Of a DNA stretch of 64,000 nucleotides, positions 31,995 to 38,942 are shown piece after piece; position 1 is the stretch's first letter, and every line of letters starts with the position of its first letter. Below the pieces are notes generated by a model that worked only from the letters and a program-made list of their open reading frames with translations, made no database searches and was not told the DNA's origin. The translations under genes and the position numbers were made by a program. Source of the stretch: Nonomuraea turcica (GTDB lineage Bacteria > Actinomycetota > Actinomycetes > Streptosporangiales > Streptosporangiaceae); NCBI RefSeq assembly GCF_030718205.1, contig NZ_JAUZQF010000035.1, forward strand, positions 35,698 to 99,697, given 5' to 3'.

Positions 31995-32160
31995 GGAACA
32001 CCAGCCCCGGGCACCCTGGCTCGGGCCACGCCGAGTTCAACGCGGTGGCGACCGTGCGATACCCGGCGCCGTGCTTGCGTTGTAGCGCACGGTTCGACAG
32101 ACCCGACCGGGCATCGTGCCGGATCGCGGCGAACAGTTCCACCCCTGCTGGTCTTGTCCA
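31995..32160 (-). pseudogene. Insertion-sequence helix-turn-helix remnant (IS21-like)
   Basis: The minus strand reads GVELFAAIRHDARSGLSNRA and LQRKHGAGYRTVATALNSAW followed by PEP. This resembles the N-terminal HTH of IS21-type transposases. About 50 codons remain before the frame leaves the family, with no DDE domain. It lies in the 395-bp gap between the WYL regulator and the DHA1 exporter; the rest of that gap shows nothing I can support. Confidence 0.45.
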
Positions 32161-32189
32161 CTGGCGTCTTGGACAGCCCATTGGTTGCG

Positions 32190-33410
32190 TCAGCGGCGGT
32201 TCTCGGCTGCCCTAAGTGAGGCCTTCACCGTGTCGATTCTCCCCTCGGCGAGGGTGATGGTGGTGGCGAGCAATGCCAGGACGGCAGCGGGAACACCGAG
32301 CACGGTGACCGACAGCCAGTCTTGAGCCAGACCGCCAAGTCCACCACCCATCGCAACTCCGAGGTAGATCGCGGAGGAGTTGAGGCCAAGGAGAACTGGT
32401 GCCGAGGCGGGTGCAAGGATCACCAGCCGGTGTTGCTGCACGACGGAGACCATCCCGTCGGTGGCCCCCCATATCGCGGCCCAGACGCACGCAACAACCA
32501 GGTGGCTGACGGTGAGTGGGCTGATCGCGAGCAGCGCAGTGCCGCCGGTGAGTGCCACGACCGCGATCTGGCGTCCCGGAAGGTTGTCGGCGAGACGGCC
32601 GGCGAGGAAGTTGCCGACCAGGACCCCGACGCCCCAGACGAACAGAATCATGGTGATGGCCTGAGGTAAGGACCCAGTCGTGGCGCCCGCGGTCACGGCT
32701 CCGATGTAGGTGTAGACGGTATAGTGCCCGGCCATCACCAGCAGCGTCACGACCAGAATGGTGAGCACCTTGGGCTGGCGCAACGGTGCCAAGCGGGCCG
32801 TCAGGCTTGTCGCCGGGAGCATAACCTTGGGCAACGCTACCGAGATGCCGATCGCGGCAACGACGCCCAGGATCGCGACGGCCCAGAGCGTGAGGCGCCA
32901 GTCGACGCCGCCGATCAAGTTGCCCAGAGGCATGCCCAGCGCGGTTGACAAGGTCAGCCCACCGATGACCAGCGCCATGGCACGTCCCCGCCGTTCGGCA
33001 GGCATGATCGCGACAGCCGCGCTCGACGCGGTGGCCGTGATGGTGGCCGCCCCGACTGCGGTGAGAATCCGGGCCAGCCACGCCAGCAGGTAGGTCGGGC
33101 TGAGTGCGGTCACGACGTTGCCGACGACGAACACGATCAGCGCCAGCTGCAAAGCCTTGCGACGATCCAGTGGGCTCAACAGCCAACTCAGAACCGGCGC
33201 AGCGACAGCCAGCGTCAACGCGAACACGGTCACCAACTGGCCAGCGGCCGGCAGACCTATCTTAAGGTCGGCGGCAACGGCCGGCAGGAGACCGGCTATC
33301 ACGAACGCGTCGGTGCCGACCGCGAAGGTGGCCAGCGCCAGCGGAAGTAGCGGTCTGAGGAGGCGACCGGACCCCTTCGGTCCTGACCCGGTGGTCTCGG
33401 TGCGATTCAA
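32190..33410 (-). CDS. MFS exporter, DHA1 type, 12 TM
   Basis: A 406-aa protein with 12 hydrophobic segments. LALATFAVGTDAFVIAGLLP starts helix 1 and LLSPLDRRKALQLALIVFVV is the motif A region. ALGMPLGNLIGG resembles the DHA1 motif C. Members such as AraJ, Cml and PbuE export sugars, chloramphenicol-like drugs or purines; the substrate is unknown. It starts with TTG whose bases overlap the stop of the VOC gene (TTGA), so translation is coupled. VOC and exporter therefore form an operon under the MarR protein at 33810. Confidence 0.9.
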   Translation of the reverse strand: MNRTETTGSGPKGSGRLLRPLLPLALATFAVGTDAFVIAGLLPAVAADLKIGLPAAGQLVTVFALTLAVAAPVLSWLLSPLDRRKALQLALIVFVVGNVVTALSPTYLLAWLARILTAVGAATITATASSAAVAIMPAERRGRAMALVIGGLTLSTALGMPLGNLIGGVDWRLTLWAVAILGVVAAIGISVALPKVMLPATSLTARLAPLRQPKVLTILVVTLLVMAGHYTVYTYIGAVTAGATTGSLPQAITMILFVWGVGVLVGNFLAGRLADNLPGRQIAVVALTGGTALLAISPLTVSHLVVACVWAAIWGATDGMVSVVQQHRLVILAPASAPVLLGLNSSAIYLGVAMGGGLGGLAQDWLSVTVLGVPAAVLALLATTITLAEGRIDTVKASLRAAENRR

Positions 33411-33751
33411 TCGTGGTTACCTGCCTGTTGGGACAGGCTGAACTCCACGCCCTGGTCATCGGTGCAGTGGGCGTAGGCACCAGACGGGATATTGACCGGA
33501 TCTTCTGCTGTGCCTCCGAGTTCGCGTACCCGAGCGACAGCGGCGGTGATGTCGTCGACGGCGAAGAAGATGCGCGGGTGTCGTGACGAATCATCGTGCG
33601 GCGATCCGCCCATGGGCTCGGGTCCCTGGATCATCGAGTAACCCGGGAAGTTGCCCTCATAGAACGTCCAGCCGAACAGCGAGCCCCAGAACCGCTGGGT
33701 TGCTTGGATGTCCCTGCTTGGCAGCTCAAAGTAGGTGACCTGCCCACTCAT
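33407..33751 (-). CDS. VOC-family protein (VOC module 2)
   Basis: A 114-aa single VOC domain: GQVTYFELPSRDIQATQRFW, SLFGWTFYEGNFPGYSMIQG and IFFAVDDITAAVARVRELGG, ending CTDDQGVEFSLSQQ. Such proteins bind or transform small electrophilic or antibiotic molecules. It is divergent to a MarR gene, with two TGTCA-type palindromes between, and upstream of and coupled to an exporter. The regulator matches module 1 (10260-11150), but the two VOC proteins belong to different subgroups. Confidence 0.88.
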   Translation of the reverse strand: MSGQVTYFELPSRDIQATQRFWGSLFGWTFYEGNFPGYSMIQGPEPMGGSPHDDSSRHPRIFFAVDDITAAVARVRELGGTAEDPVNIPSGAYAHCTDDQGVEFSLSQQAGNHD

Positions 33752-33767
33752 GGCCTATCCCTTCTGC

Positions 33768-33786
33768 ATGTCAGTCCTTCTGACAT
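33768..33786. promoter_or_regulatory. MarR operator, VOC-proximal (module 2)
   Basis: ATGTCAG-TCCTT-CTGACAT, perfect 7-bp arms with a 5-bp spacer, 17 bases upstream of the VOC start codon. Same half-site as in module 1. Confidence 0.75.
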
Positions 33787-33793
33787 ACAAGCT

Positions 33794-33811
33794 ATGTCAT
33801 AATACTGACAT
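33794..33811. promoter_or_regulatory. MarR operator overlapping the marR start (module 2)
   Basis: ATGTCA-TAATAC-TGACAT, perfect 6-bp arms and 18 bp in total like the module 1 site. It ends on the first two bases of the MarR start codon at 33810. The geometry relative to the start codon is the same as at 10676-10693. Confidence 0.8.
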
Positions 33812-34274
33812 GACGCAAGAAGAGGCCGTTGGCGACCTTGACCAGTCGGTGGGCTACGTCCTCAAGCAGGTGCAAGCGTCACTGCACACCGCGATGGATG
33901 AGGTGCTGCGTCCACTGGGTCTCACCGTTGCCCAATACGCATGCCTCGAACTGCTCGGCCAGCATCCGGGACTGTCCAACTCCGAACTCGCCCGCCGCGC
34001 CTTCGTCACGCGCCAGTCGATGAACGTCGTCCTTCGCCGGCTACAAGAACGGGGCCTGCTCACCCGGCCTGCTCACGCCGCTCATGGGCGTGCACTGCCA
34101 ACCGAGCTCACCGGAGCCGGACAATCGACGCTGCACGAGGCCAGTGTCGCCGTGCGCGCCGTCGAACGGCAGATCTTCGCGCCGTTGTCGCAGGAGCGGC
34201 AGCGCCGGCTACGCGAGGACCTTGCCTCCTGCGCAGCCTCTGCGGTCGCGAACCAGCCCGTCACACAGCCCTGA
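33810..34274 (+). CDS. MarR-family transcriptional regulator (VOC module 2)
   Basis: A 154-aa MarR protein: SVGYVLKQVQASLHTAMDEV, LRPLGLTVAQYACLELLG, HTH GLSNSELARRAFVTRQSMNV and wing LLTRPAHAAHGRALPTELTG. Close paralogue of the protein at 10692-11150. The start lies inside an operator, without a Shine-Dalgarno sequence, so a leaderless autoregulated message is likely. Expected targets are the divergent VOC-exporter operon and itself. A strong terminator follows at 34380. Confidence 0.92.
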   Translation: MTQEEAVGDLDQSVGYVLKQVQASLHTAMDEVLRPLGLTVAQYACLELLGQHPGLSNSELARRAFVTRQSMNVVLRRLQERGLLTRPAHAAHGRALPTELTGAGQSTLHEASVAVRAVERQIFAPLSQERQRRLREDLASCAASAVANQPVTQP

Positions 34275-34379
34275 GAACCAGAACGTCACGCGGCCTGCCG
34301 TCGCGCAGCCGTCTCGGCCTGGGCCACGCGTTCCCACAGTGACGTCACCATCGCCTCCCGACAGGAGAAGGCGCCGTAC

Positions 34380-34411
34380 GACGCTCGGCCAGGGTTTCCC
34401 GGCCGAGCGTC
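34380..34411 (+). terminator. Strong intrinsic terminator after the MarR gene
   Basis: GACGCTCGGCC (34380-34390) pairs perfectly with GGCCGAGCGTC (34401-34411), an 11-bp stem with a 10-base loop. It is followed by TTTCTC, giving a short U-rich tail on the plus strand. Confidence 0.85.
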
Positions 34412-34548
34412 TTTCTCGGTCTGGAGTTCAATTCAGCAGCGACGCTTCGAGCTCAACGCGGGTGTGCTGCGCGCAGAGCGCTGTCAGTACCTGAAGGCGC
34501 CCGACGCCGCTGGAGACGTTGGCCCAGCGGGTTGCCGCGGCCCAGGGA

Positions 34549-34923
34549 CTACCGGTCAGGTTTCAGTTTGTCCCGTTCGGCCCTGGGCAGGCGGGCCACG
34601 ACGAGCTCGTAGGAATGATCGATCAGGTCAAGAAGCTCATCGTCGGGTACGGAGCCGTCGAGCGTGACGGTGTTCCAGTGCCGCTTGTTGAGGTGGTAGC
34701 CCGGGATGATCGCGGCATACTGGCCGCGCAGGCTGACCGCGAGGTCCGGGTCGCATTTGAGGCTGACGGTGCCGGGCGGCGGGCCCAGCACCACCAGCGC
34801 GAACATCTTGCCGGCGACCTTGAACACCGCCACCTCATCGCCGAACGGGTAGTCCTCCACGGATCCTGGCAGCGCGCCGCATGCTGCGATCACCTGGTCA
34901 CGTCGTGAGTCGCGCACCATCAC
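34549..34923 (-). CDS. MmcQ/YjbR-family protein
   Basis: A 124-aa protein of the YjbR/MmcQ fold: CGALPGSVEDYPFGDEVAVF, VAGKMFALV, VSLKCDPDLAVSLRGQY, and the family signature KRHWNTVTLDGSVPDDELLD with a C-terminal helix SYELVVARLP. These double-wing proteins resemble DNA-binding MotA-type domains; their function is not settled. Alternative start one codon downstream. Monocistronic as far as can be seen. Confidence 0.88.
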   Translation of the reverse strand: MMVRDSRRDQVIAACGALPGSVEDYPFGDEVAVFKVAGKMFALVVLGPPPGTVSLKCDPDLAVSLRGQYAAIIPGYHLNKRHWNTVTLDGSVPDDELLDLIDHSYELVVARLPRAERDKLKPDR

Positions 34924-35003
34924 ATCTCACCATGGCGGATCGCCCGATGGCTCCTTCGCAAACACCGAATTCCCGGCAGGTAGCTCCTGACCCCTGGGCC
35001 GCC

Positions 35004-35501
35004 TCAGTGCGTCGGTTGCTCGCTCATCTTCGCGCTGATCTCGGCGCGGATCCGCGCCGTCTCGGCTTCTCGCATCGCGTTCGTCCGGCGCAGGAAGTCG
35101 AGGATGACGGCCAGCTCGCGCTCGTCGTAGCCGTCGAAGAGCGTTTCCATGATCTGGTCCCTCGGGCCGAGGAGGTTGGCGCCGTCACGTTCCATGGCCT
35201 CGGTGACGAGGCTGATGACGGCGCGCCGGCCGTCCGCGGGGTCCTTGTCGCGCCGGACGTAGCCCGCCCTTTCCAGCCGATTGACGAGACCGGTGATCGC
35301 CCCGGTGGTCAGCCGCATCTCCTGCGCCAGTTGCCCGGCGGTGATGGGGCCGGTGCCCGCCAGGATGTTGAGGCACTGCAGGTCGGTCAGGCTCATGCCG
35401 CTTCGTTCGGCGATCGCCTGCATGAAGTGCACACCATCCGTGGTGCTCCGGCGACCTTCCGCCTCGAGCGCACGCAGCAGGTCATCGCGGTCGGCAGGCA
35501 T
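35004..35501 (-). CDS. MarR-family transcriptional regulator
   Basis: A 165-aa protein from ATG 35501. Dimerisation helix, then GMSLTDLQCLNILAGTGPIT, HTH TAGQLAQEMRLTTGAITGLV and the wing AGYVRRDKDPADGRRAVISL with the conserved DGRR. It is divergent to the NTF2-like gene at 35611. A perfect 19-bp palindrome (TATCTTAG-TGA-CTAAGATA) lies between the two starts, so it probably represses both. Confidence 0.93.
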   Translation of the reverse strand: MPADRDDLLRALEAEGRRSTTDGVHFMQAIAERSGMSLTDLQCLNILAGTGPITAGQLAQEMRLTTGAITGLVNRLERAGYVRRDKDPADGRRAVISLVTEAMERDGANLLGPRDQIMETLFDGYDERELAVILDFLRRTNAMREAETARIRAEISAKMSEQPTH

Positions 35502-35540
35502 TGCTTGACATCCCGTCTGAGCGGTCCCTAGGGTACGAAC

Positions 35541-35559
35541 TATCTTAGTGACTAAGATA
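35541..35559. promoter_or_regulatory. MarR operator
   Basis: TATCTTAG-TGA-CTAAGATA, perfect 8-bp arms with a 3-bp spacer, in a short A+T-rich island midway between the divergent MarR and NTF2-like genes. Confidence 0.85.
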
Positions 35560-35610
35560 AATTTCATCGAGTGCGGCAGCGGTCCGCTGTCGCGATGTGG
35601 AGGGTACGGC

Positions 35611-36039
35611 ATGGCGACAGTGAGTGACCAGATCAGCGCCTTCTTCGAGCGGTACAACGCGGCGAACAACGCCTTCAACCCCGACTTACTGGGCGACTGC
35701 ATCGGCGGCACGCTGGTCGGCGCCGACCCGAACGGTGAGGTGCTCGCGCTGGAGAAGGGCGAATTTCTCGCCGGCATCAACGAGCGCAAGGACTACCTCG
35801 AGGCGATGGGGTTCGTCTCGGTCAACGTCTATCCGTACGAAGAGGTGCCGCTGAACGAGACCTACACGCTGGTCAAGACGCGCGGCCGGATGGCGATCAA
35901 GAAGCAGGACGGGGAGGTCGTGGAGCTGGTGCACGACGCGTCCTACATCCTCTTCCTCAAGGAGGACGGTCCCAAGATGGTCTTCGCGCTCAGCCATGAG
36001 GACCCGATGAAGATGATGCAGGACCAGGGCCTGGCCTGA
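35611..36039 (+). CDS. NTF2/SnoaL-like small protein
   Basis: A 142-aa protein from ATG 35611, with GGAGGG 6 bases upstream. The pattern is that of the NTF2-like cone fold: a leading helix VSDQISAFFERYNAANNAFN, central EKGEFLAGINERKDYLEAMG and C-terminal strands TYTLVKTRGRMAIK, VHDASYILFLKEDG and MVFALSHED. Members include SnoaL cyclases, steroid isomerases and many orphan proteins. No catalytic residues can be assigned. Probably the target of the divergent MarR protein. Confidence 0.7.
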   Translation: MATVSDQISAFFERYNAANNAFNPDLLGDCIGGTLVGADPNGEVLALEKGEFLAGINERKDYLEAMGFVSVNVYPYEEVPLNETYTLVKTRGRMAIKKQDGEVVELVHDASYILFLKEDGPKMVFALSHEDPMKMMQDQGLA

Positions 36040-36140
36040 CGCTCCGATTCTCGCCCCGTTGGGACCCGGGCGCGGACGGTGGAGCAAGGCGGGATTTCGT
36101 CGTCACGGATGACGAGCGGTTCGCGGATGTCGTCCAAGCG

Positions 36141-37157
36141 TCACGACGTGACGTCCACCAGGACCTTGCCGACCGCGCCGCTCTCCACCGCCCGGTGCGC
36201 GTCGGCGGTACGGTCGAGCGGGAAGCGGACCAGCGGCAGGCCGTGCTCCTCGCCGACCGGCAGGGCACCGCTGCGGACCGCGGCGGCGACGTCCTCAACG
36301 GCTGCGGCTCGCGCCTCCGGACCGGCCGTGTAGAGCACCAGGAACTGGAGGCGTGTGTTCAGCACCATGTTCCGCAGCACGTCCAGTTCGACCGGCTTGC
36401 CACCGTCGTTGGCATAGGTTGAAATCGTGCCGCGCGTCCGCAGCACAGCCAGGTTCAGTGCGAGGTTCGCGCCGAGCGCTACTTCGGCCACGAGGTCGAC
36501 GCCGTCCGGGGCGATCTTGCGGATGTCGGCGGCCGGGTCGCCCTCGCGATAGTTGATCACGTGGTCGGCGCCGGCGGCGGTGGCCAGCCGGGCCTTCGCC
36601 GGACTGCTGACCGTGCTGATAACTGTGGCGCCCGCCCATCGGGCGAGTTGGATCACCGCGTGCCCGACCGCCCCGGCGCCGCCCGCGGCGAGCACCACCC
36701 TGCCGTCGAGTGCCCCGGGCCGCAGGCGGCGCGGCCCGTCCTCGGCGACGGTGAGCGCGCGGTGCGCGGTGAGCGCGGGGACGCCGAGCGAGGCGCCGAC
36801 GTCGAAACTGGCCTCGTCGGGCAGCGGCACGGCCCGATCGGCGGGCACGACGGTGAACTCGGCGGCGGTGCCGGTGGGCCGTCCGGCGGCGGCCATGAAC
36901 AGCCACATACGCTGACCGACCCGACTCTGGGTGACGCCCTCACCGACGGCGTCGATCACGCCGGCGCCGTCGAGGTGCGGGGTGACTTCGGAGAACTGCC
37001 CGGGGTGGGCGCCGGAGCGGGTCTGCCAGTCGGTCGGGTTGACCCCGGACACGGCGACCTGGACGCGAACCTCACCGGGGCCGGGCGTGGGCAGGGTGCG
37101 GTCGACGAGCTGGAGAACGTCGGGGCCGCCATTGTCGCGGTAGATGATGGCCTTCAA
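36141..37157 (-). CDS. Zinc-independent quinone oxidoreductase (MDR family)
   Basis: About 338 aa from TTG 37157, with AAGGACGG 5 bases before. This start coincides with the family N-terminus KAIIYRDNGGPDVLQLVDRT. GEVRVQVAVSGVNPTDWQTR and the NADPH Rossmann motif AAGGAGAVGHAVIQLARWAG follow. Zinc ligands are absent, as in quinone reductases. The frame is open to 37448 but that extension lacks family similarity. It follows the aldo-keto reductase gene 101 bp downstream on the same strand and may share its TetR control. Likely reduces quinones or enones. Confidence 0.9.
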   Translation of the reverse strand: MKAIIYRDNGGPDVLQLVDRTLPTPGPGEVRVQVAVSGVNPTDWQTRSGAHPGQFSEVTPHLDGAGVIDAVGEGVTQSRVGQRMWLFMAAAGRPTGTAAEFTVVPADRAVPLPDEASFDVGASLGVPALTAHRALTVAEDGPRRLRPGALDGRVVLAAGGAGAVGHAVIQLARWAGATVISTVSSPAKARLATAAGADHVINYREGDPAADIRKIAPDGVDLVAEVALGANLALNLAVLRTRGTISTYANDGGKPVELDVLRNMVLNTRLQFLVLYTAGPEARAAAVEDVAAAVRSGALPVGEEHGLPLVRFPLDRTADAHRAVESGAVGKVLVDVTS

Positions 37158-37258
37158 GATCCGTCCTTGGAGTCTGGTGAAGAGGGGTTTCCCGGCGCGA
37201 CCTGGAGGTCCGTCACGTGCCCGGCTTGTGGGCGCGACTCGGGTCTCGTGGTTTTCGG

Positions 37259-38206
37259 TCAGCCGATGGCAACGTCGTTGGAGTGGGACTCGATGGCGTC
37301 GAGGGTGGCGAGGGTCTCCTCGTCGAGGGTGATCGCGCCCGCTGCCAGGTTCGCTTCGAGATGACCAGCGTCGGCGGTGCCCGGGATGAGCAGCACATGG
37401 GGGGCGTGGTGCAACAGCCAGGCCAGGCCGACCTGCGCCGGGGTGCATCCCAGGTTCTGGGCGGCGGCGAGCACGGTCGGCTCGTCGGTCACCTTCGCAA
37501 GGCCTGGGAGCGCGCCGCCGAGGGGGAAGTAGGGCACCCAGGGGATGTGCTCGTCCGCACAGAGCTGGAGCATGTCCTCGTCGTCGCGGTCCAGGAGGCT
37601 GTAGGCGTTCTGCACACAGACGATGCCCGCCGGCAGGGCGCGGCGCAGTCCGTCGATGGTCACACTGCTCAGCCCGATTGCACCGATCTTGCCTTCGCTG
37701 CGCAAGGCGATCAGCTCCGCCAGCTGGTCGTCGAGGTCGACCGCCTGGCCCTCCGGGACCGGGATCGTGATCCCGGCATCGACGCGGCGCAGGTTCACCA
37801 CCGGGATCCGCTCCAGTTGCAGCGTGGCGAGGTTCTCCTCGACGCTGGCCCGCAGCTCCTCGGGCCGCTGTGCCAGACGCAGCGGGGGCGAGCCGCCCGG
37901 GTCGGCGGTGGCGCCGACCTTGCTGACGACCAAGACGTCGTCGTCCCGGGAGCGGAGCGCCTCACGGATGACGTCGTTGACGAAGCCGTCGCCGTAGAAC
38001 TCGGCGGTGTCCACGTGGTCGACACCCAGGTCGATCGCGTGGCGGAGCAGGGCGACGGCGGCGTCGCGGTCGCCGTGCAGGCGCGCCAGCTGCATCGCGC
38101 CGTATCCGAGGCGCGAGACCGTGCGGCCTGCCATCAGTCCGGGGCCGCCAGGACGCGAGATCCCGGCGGGAGCGGCCTCGTGGGTGGGGGTGCCTTCGGA
38201 CGTCAT
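37259..38206 (-). CDS. Aldo/keto reductase with Arg at the usual catalytic His
   Basis: A 315-aa TIM-barrel AKR. SRLGYGAMQLARLHGDRDAA starts the barrel. GVDHVDTAEFYGDGFVNDVI holds the catalytic Asp and Tyr, and VLVVSKVG the Lys. The position usually occupied by His reads VNLRRVD (Arg), a change shared by some actinobacterial AKRs of this type. KIGAIGLSSV and LLIPGTADAGHLEANLA (NADPH site) are intact. The substrate is an aldehyde or ketone, unknown. It is divergent to a TetR gene with two tandem palindromes between, so probably inducible together with the quinone oxidoreductase. Confidence 0.9.
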   Translation of the reverse strand: MTSEGTPTHEAAPAGISRPGGPGLMAGRTVSRLGYGAMQLARLHGDRDAAVALLRHAIDLGVDHVDTAEFYGDGFVNDVIREALRSRDDDVLVVSKVGATADPGGSPPLRLAQRPEELRASVEENLATLQLERIPVVNLRRVDAGITIPVPEGQAVDLDDQLAELIALRSEGKIGAIGLSSVTIDGLRRALPAGIVCVQNAYSLLDRDDEDMLQLCADEHIPWVPYFPLGGALPGLAKVTDEPTVLAAAQNLGCTPAQVGLAWLLHHAPHVLLIPGTADAGHLEANLAAGAITLDEETLATLDAIESHSNDVAIG

Positions 38207-38236
38207 GGCTACCTGCTCCCGTGAGAGAATGGAAGA

Positions 38237-38254
38237 AACGGAGGAGCCTCCGTT
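38237..38254. promoter_or_regulatory. TetR operator 1
   Basis: AACGGAGG-AG-CCTCCGTT, perfect 8-bp arms with a 2-bp spacer, 31 bases upstream of the aldo-keto reductase start. The core repeats 35 bp further on (38274-38287). Confidence 0.85.
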
Positions 38255-38273
38255 ACATCCACCATAGCACTAC

Positions 38274-38287
38274 CGGAGGTGCCTCCG
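38274..38287. promoter_or_regulatory. TetR operator 2, overlapping the tetR ribosome-binding site
   Basis: CGGAGG-TG-CCTCCG, perfect 6-bp arms. Its GGAGG is also the only Shine-Dalgarno-like sequence for the TTG start at 38290, so repressor and ribosome sites coincide in the DNA. Confidence 0.8.
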
Positions 38288-38289
38288 TT

Positions 38290-38916
38290 TTGAGTCGGTC
38301 CGAAACGCCGCCGGCCCGCGTACCCGCCGGCTCGCCCGATCCCGTCGGCCAGCCGGTCCGCCGCGATGCGCGGCGCAACCGCGAGAAGCTCATCGCCGCC
38401 GCCCAGGCCGCCTTCGCGGCCGCCGACGGCCCGGTCGTACTGGAGGCGATCGCCCGCCGGGCCGGAGTCGGAATCGGGACCCTGTACCGTCACTTCCCCA
38501 CCCGTGAGAGCCTCGTCGAGGCCGTCTATGCCGGCGAGCTCGACGACGTCACCGCGAGCGTCCCCACCCTGCTCGAACAGCACCCTGCCGACGTCGCGCT
38601 CAGGGCCTGGATGGGCCGCTACGCCACATTCGTCGCCACCAAACGCGGAATGATGGACACGCTGCGCGCCGCTTTCGCCTCCGGGCGTATCGCAGCCCCC
38701 TCACGGGAACGCGTCACCAGCACGATCGCCACGATCCTCGAACACGGTGTGGCAGCGGGCACGCTCCGCGCGGACGTCGACCCCGACGACGTCACCACAA
38801 TGCTCATCGGCGTGTTCCTCGCCATCACAGCCGGCGCCCCCCAGGAGCAGACCGATCGCCTGCTCGACCTCCTCATCGATGCGGTCCGCCCGCGAACGAG
38901 TGCCGGTACGTCTTGA
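38290..38916 (+). CDS. TetR-family transcriptional regulator
   Basis: About 208 aa from TTG 38290. HTH: RRNREKLIAAAQAAFAAADG followed by LEAIARRAGVGIGTLYRHFP and TRESLVEAVYAGELDDV. The C-terminal helices form a ligand domain of the SBP65/TetR_C_13-like type (LRAWMGRYATFVATKRGMMD). An ORF open to 38221 would run across operator 1 and is less likely. It controls, by position, the divergent AKR/quinone oxidoreductase genes and itself through two tandem palindromes. Confidence 0.92.
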   Translation: MSRSETPPARVPAGSPDPVGQPVRRDARRNREKLIAAAQAAFAAADGPVVLEAIARRAGVGIGTLYRHFPTRESLVEAVYAGELDDVTASVPTLLEQHPADVALRAWMGRYATFVATKRGMMDTLRAAFASGRIAAPSRERVTSTIATILEHGVAAGTLRADVDPDDVTTMLIGVFLAITAGAPQEQTDRLLDLLIDAVRPRTSAGTS

Positions 38917-38934
38917 CCTTGCCCCTAGGTCAAG
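38912..38934. promoter_or_regulatory. MerR-type operator upstream of the serine hydrolase
   Basis: CTTGACCT (38912-38919) and AGGTCAAG (38927-38934) are perfect 8-bp inverted repeats 7 bp apart. TTGACC can serve as the -35 box, the arrangement usual for MerR-family promoters. It overlaps the stop codon of the TetR gene. The MerR gene at 40393 is the obvious candidate binder. Confidence 0.75.
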
Positions 38935-38942
38935 GCTCGACG

